Below are positions 14,696 to 17,419 of a stretch of 17,419 nt of DNA, piece by piece (within the stretch, counting starts at the first letter, position 1; every line of letters begins with the position of its first letter). A program made the position numbers and the translations under genes. Source of the stretch: Bacteroidales bacterium. Its GTDB lineage: Bacteria; Bacteroidota; Bacteroidia; Bacteroidales; UBA7960. The stretch lies in NCBI GenBank assembly GCA_007122505.1, contig SKTQ01000171.1:1-17419 (forward strand). The letters are read 5' to 3'. The notes below the pieces were generated by a model that worked only from the letters and a program-made list of their open reading frames with translations, had not been told where the DNA came from and made no database searches.

Positions 14696-15448
14696 TTAGC
14701 CCTTAAAATACTTCATCTTCAGATTGTTTCCATCAAATACCACATAGGAAAAATGGGTTACCCAGTCGCCCGTATTCACATAAAATGAGGCGGGTGCGAT
14801 CTCAAGTTTCATGGGAATATGCCTGTGTCCGAAGACGAAATAGTCAACATGTTGGCTTTGCAGCACTTCGCGGCAGTATTGTATCAGCCATTCATTTTCC
14901 AGACCAAGAAATTCTTTCTTCTTCTTTTTATTGACTTTCCGGCTGTGCCCTGAAAAAAACCAGGCGAGTTTGGTCCCAATGGTGGGATGTAATGCTGCAA
15001 ACATGCGCTGACAGATGCGGGATGCAAAGAACCATTTCATGATTTTATAGCCACGGTCACCCGGTCCAAGGCCATCACCGTGCCCAATATGGAACGACTG
15101 ATCAAAGAGTCGGGCAAAAATGGGTTTATGGTGCACTGTCACGCCGAGCTCTTCATTAAAGTAAGAATACACCCATAGGTCATGATTACCCGTAAAAAAG
15201 TGGACTTGTATTCCTTGGTCGGTGATCTCGGCAATTTTTCCCAACAAACGCACAAAACCTTTAGGTACAACCGTCCGGTATTCAAACCAGAAGTCGAAAA
15301 TATCGCCTAACAAATAAACCTCGCGGGCATCATGCCGAATGGTATCAAACCATCGCACCATCATTCTTTCACGTTCCCCGCTGGAAGCATCACCGGGAAT
15401 GCCCAGATGGCTGTCAGAAATGAAATAAATCTTATTCCTGTTTTCCAT
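14696..15448 (-). CDS. lpxH: UDP-2,3-diacylglucosamine diphosphatase, LpxH-type calcineurin-like phosphoesterase
   Basis: LpxH hydrolyses UDP-2,3-diacylglucosamine to lipid X and UMP at the inner membrane, the fourth step of lipid A synthesis. The 250-residue protein has the full metallophosphoesterase motif set: DSH (Asp12, His14), GDIFDFW (Asp49), GNHD (Asn88, His89), GHGDG (His123) and GHRH (His208, His210), ending in the NTGDWV strand. The FDFWFEY segment and size match the Bacteroidota LpxH group. A lysine-rich stretch (KVNKKKKKEF, 171-180) and aromatic helices before it could aid membrane contact. I start at the ATG at 15448; an in-frame TTG lies immediately upstream. The promoter upstream is the best in the window. 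The stop lies 16 bp from the kinase stop on the other strand. I am confident of the superfamily and fairly sure of the LpxH assignment. Confidence 0.9.
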   Translation of the reverse strand: MENRNKIYFISDSHLGIPGDASSGERERMMVRWFDTIRHDAREVYLLGDIFDFWFEYRTVVPKGFVRLLGKIAEITDQGIQVHFFTGNHDLWVYSYFNEELGVTVHHKPIFARLFDQSFHIGHGDGLGPGDRGYKIMKWFFASRICQRMFAALHPTIGTKLAWFFSGHSRKVNKKKKKEFLGLENEWLIQYCREVLQSQHVDYFVFGHRHIPMKLEIAPASFYVNTGDWVTHFSYVVFDGNNLKMKYFKG

Positions 15449-15481
15449 CAATCATAAATTAACCGGGATTATTTCCCATAA

Positions 15482-15513
15482 CAAACCTACACTAAATTTA
15501 ACATATAGACAAA
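15482..15513 (-). promoter_or_regulatory. Promoter of lpxH
   Basis: On the minus strand TTTG (15510-15513) is followed after exactly 20 nt by TAGGTTTG (15482-15489). Both boxes match the Bacteroidetes housekeeping consensus without mismatch. Transcription would start near 15475, about 27 nt before the ATG. Confidence 0.75.
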
Positions 15514-15581
15514 AAATCTTATCCTACAAACTTCATAAATGAAAAACATATCCATGCATAATTTATTTCGGGATAATGTCG

Positions 15582-15589
15582 TATATTTA
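15582..15589 (+). promoter_or_regulatory. Candidate promoter of the cysteine dioxygenase gene, -7 box
   Basis: TATATTTA is one mismatch from TAnnTTTG. The inferred start near 15596 would give a leader of about 64 nt that contains the small ORF at 15616. There is no good -33 box. Confidence 0.37.
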
Positions 15590-15615
15590 CAGACCAAAAC
15601 GGACCAGTAAGCAAA

Positions 15616-15660
15616 ATGGAGCCGGGAGCTAAACACAATTTAACCAAAACGAACTGCTGA
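15616..15660 (+). CDS. Possible 14-codon leader ORF overlapping the cysteine dioxygenase start
   Basis: The frame reads MEPGAKHNLTKTNC then TGA. Its last sense codon is TGC (Cys), and the stop overlaps the ATG of the next gene as TGATG. If the candidate promoter is right, this is the first ATG on the transcript, about 20 nt from its 5' end. The layout would allow translational coupling, and possibly a response to charged tRNA-Cys. There is no SD before either start. It is short enough to be a chance frame. Confidence 0.25.
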   Translation: MEPGAKHNLTKTNC

Positions 15661-16247
15661 TGAAAGAATTATTACAAGCACTGAATAATCTGGAAGGCAA
15701 AACAATAGAACCGAATATTGTACGCGAAGCTTTGTCCGGAATCAACTTCAGCAAGCTTTCCTACCAGGAATATTTGGAAAACTGCGACATGGATACCTAC
15801 AGCCGCATTAAGGTTTGTGATAAACCATTACAGGTTTTTTTGATGATATGGCCACCACAATTTCTGCTACCGATTCACCAACATAACAATTTCTGGGGCT
15901 ATGTTATACCCCTTCAGGGTATTGTTGCAGAAACGGTTTATGGTTATGCTCCCCGGAAAAAGAAAGTATTTCTTCACCCTACAAAGACTCACAAAACCGG
16001 AGAAATCATTTACGAGCCCTATAATGTGATCCATAAGTTGCAAAACACTTCTCCGCTGGAGCCAACAGTTAGTTTGCATATTTATTATCCACCCGTCTAT
16101 GATTACAAGGGAACATTGATTTTTGATGCGCAAAACAGGCGGCTGGCCGTATTAAATGAAAAAGCCACCAAGCTTAGCTGGGATCTTCCTGAGGATAATT
16201 ATGAATCAATCCTGGAAAACGCCTATGATGTAGAGAAACTCTGGTAA
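15660..16247 (+). CDS. Cysteine dioxygenase-type cupin
   Basis: The 195-residue cupin matches cysteine dioxygenase, a cytosolic non-heme iron enzyme that uses O2 to turn L-cysteine into cysteine sulfinate. Aligned by eye to the mammalian enzyme, the iron ligands are His73 and His75 (PIHQHNNFWG) and His125 (VIHKLQN). The Ser-His-Tyr triad is Ser138, His140 and Tyr142 (SLHIY), and the carboxylate-binding Arg is Arg49 (YSRI). The Arg favours cysteine over 3-mercaptopropionate, whose dioxygenases usually have Gln there. The position of the mammalian crosslink Cys is Gly80, as in other bacterial enzymes. The ATG at 15660 overlaps the stop of a 14-codon upstream frame and lacks an SD. The gene is monocistronic and ends 18 bp from the convergent TlpA-like gene. 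Confidence 0.87.
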   Translation: MKELLQALNNLEGKTIEPNIVREALSGINFSKLSYQEYLENCDMDTYSRIKVCDKPLQVFLMIWPPQFLLPIHQHNNFWGYVIPLQGIVAETVYGYAPRKKKVFLHPTKTHKTGEIIYEPYNVIHKLQNTSPLEPTVSLHIYYPPVYDYKGTLIFDAQNRRLAVLNEKATKLSWDLPEDNYESILENAYDVEKLW

Positions 16248-16265
16248 AAAGGCCAGTTTGGATGG

Positions 16266-17419
16266 TCAGTAGCCGGAGGTGGTGAAAAATATCTCTGACA
16301 GAATGCTTTCCAGTTCAGTATGTTTAATTCCTTTATCAATGATAAAACCTTCTGGGTCAATCAAGACATTAAAAGGAATTCTCTCCACACTGTAAAGGTT
16401 GACTACCGGTGAGTTCCAGAACCTCAGGTCACTCACCTGTGTCCACATCACACCATCGCTTTCAATGCCATTTAACCATTGCTCACGGGTACGGTCCAGG
16501 GATATGGCATATATTTCAAATCCCATAGGCTGGAAAAGTTCGTAAACATCCTTTAACAATTGGTTTCCTTTCCGACAGGGGGCACACCAGGTAGCCCAGA
16601 AGTCAATCAGCACATAATTCCCTCTTAGGGAAGACAAAGCCACCATTTCCCCGTCAGGATCCGGTAAAATAATTTCCGGAGCCAGACTTCCTGCAACAAG
16701 GTTGTCACGGTTTAATTGTCTCTGGAACTCCTGTCGCTGCTGATGGGTAACCCTGCGTGAAAGATCCAGAACGTGCCTGTTTGCAGGATATTCCTCTGAC
16801 AAGGATTCGCTTAGCAATACAAAATACTCGAAATGATCCTGTTCATTTAACAGCAATGTGTTTCCAAAATACTGATACAAGGCAATGATGGAGGCCAGCG
16901 AGCGGGGATTGTTGCGGATAAAGCTTTTAACATATGCCCGCTGGTCTTTCAGAATTTCCCTGTAAGACTGCTGAAGATCCTTCCGGACTTCATAAAAATT
17001 CGGTTGATACTGGCTTTCCCTGAACACCATCGACAAAGAGTCAACTTTTTTATAATTGTGGTGGAGGTTACGCTGTAAATCGGATAAGAGAACGGAACCG
17101 GCAGAACCCTGTATTTGATGATTTATTTGGAAATCACTTGCATCACCGGTAATATAGATATTTTCACCCGGTTCAACCACCAACGTAATGAAATTGTCTC
17201 CGTCAAGGCGCAGTATGAAATAACCGGCTTCCTGTAAATCGCCCCTGTAGGAAAATTCACCATAAGCATTGGTTTCAAAACTGTCTAAGGGTATCAGGTC
17301 AGTGGTGGTTAATTCTTCCAAGAATAATAAAATATTATCTGCATGATCCAATTTGCCTTTCAAAATAAAAAAATCAGCTTCGGATGAATCATCAACAATT
17401 TGACATGACGATATCAGTA
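16266..17419 (-). CDS. TlpA-like thioredoxin-fold lipoprotein with N-terminal DUF4369-like domain, 5' end beyond window
   Basis: The frame is open to the right edge, so the start lies outside. A TTG at 17363 could be taken as the start, but the residues before it read LISSCQIVDD, a lipobox whose Cys (codon at 17403-17405) would be lipidated. Only the signal peptide appears to be missing. A DUF4369-like beta domain follows the Cys, then a helical linker rich in Gln and Arg. The C-terminal thioredoxin fold has WCAPC (16575-16589) and a cis-Pro motif RIPFNVLID. This is a typical TlpA/ResA-like periplasmic thiol-disulfide reductase; the partner is unknown. It shares its domain order with the lipoprotein at 10386 but has the canonical Trp before the first Cys and a shorter middle region. 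Confidence 0.9.
   Translation of the reverse strand, partial: LISSCQIVDDSSEADFFILKGKLDHADNILLFLEELTTTDLIPLDSFETNAYGEFSYRGDLQEAGYFILRLDGDNFITLVVEPGENIYITGDASDFQINHQIQGSAGSVLLSDLQRNLHHNYKKVDSLSMVFRESQYQPNFYEVRKDLQQSYREILKDQRAYVKSFIRNNPRSLASIIALYQYFGNTLLLNEQDHFEYFVLLSESLSEEYPANRHVLDLSRRVTHQQRQEFQRQLNRDNLVAGSLAPEIILPDPDGEMVALSSLRGNYVLIDFWATWCAPCRKGNQLLKDVYELFQPMGFEIYAISLDRTREQWLNGIESDGVMWTQVSDLRFWNSPVVNLYSVERIPFNVLIDPEGFIIDKGIKHTELESILSEIFFTTSGY

Noticed and set aside
1..17419. CRISPR arrays, insertion sequences, phage genes, toxin-antitoxin or defence modules
   Set aside because: No direct-repeat array, transposase, integrase or terminal inverted repeats were seen; all sizeable genes are explained by housekeeping or lineage-typical families.

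Overview
The window looks like ordinary chromosomal DNA of a Bacteroidota bacterium, probably class Bacteroidia. Three things point there. Several genes are lineage-typical: DUF4301 and DUF5063 proteins, and TlpA-like lipoproteins with N-terminal DUF4369-type domains. Upstream regions carry Bacteroidetes-style promoters (TTTG about 20 nt before TAnnTTTG), and most starts lack a Shine-Dalgarno (SD) sequence. A cysteine dioxygenase, which consumes O2, suggests an organism that meets oxygen. I see no insertion sequence, phage gene, CRISPR array or integration scar, and no gene-free stretch longer than about 220 bp.

Layout, left to right: the 3' end of a class I aminotransferase (+); uvrA (-); a long-chain acyl-CoA synthetase (+) divergent from uvrA; an ECF-type sigma factor (+) with its own promoter, a long leader and a strong terminator; murB and a five-helix membrane protein of unknown function (+, probable operon); a phosphohexomutase (-); two tandem tRNA-Leu genes (-, anticodons CAG and GAG) with promoter and terminator; a DUF5063 protein and a TlpA-like lipoprotein (+, probable operon); a DUF4301 protein (-); an orphan PAS histidine kinase (+); lpxH (-); cysteine dioxygenase (+); and a second TlpA-like lipoprotein (-) that runs off the right edge.

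Transcription units are short and the strand alternates, giving five tail-to-tail gene pairs with gaps of only 6 to 60 bp. The themes are housekeeping: DNA repair, envelope building (MurB, LpxH, hexose phosphate supply), fatty acid activation, cysteine catabolism and periplasmic thiol chemistry. Nothing suggests one multi-gene accessory system.

The points most worth a second look are these. The DUF4301 protein carries, in order, what look like the motifs of UDP-sugar pyrophosphorylases. A 14-codon ORF ending in a Cys codon overlaps the cysteine dioxygenase start. The sigma-factor leader has two strong SD sequences, one without an obvious gene. The orphan kinase has a cysteine cluster in its PAS region and a degenerate ATP-binding box.
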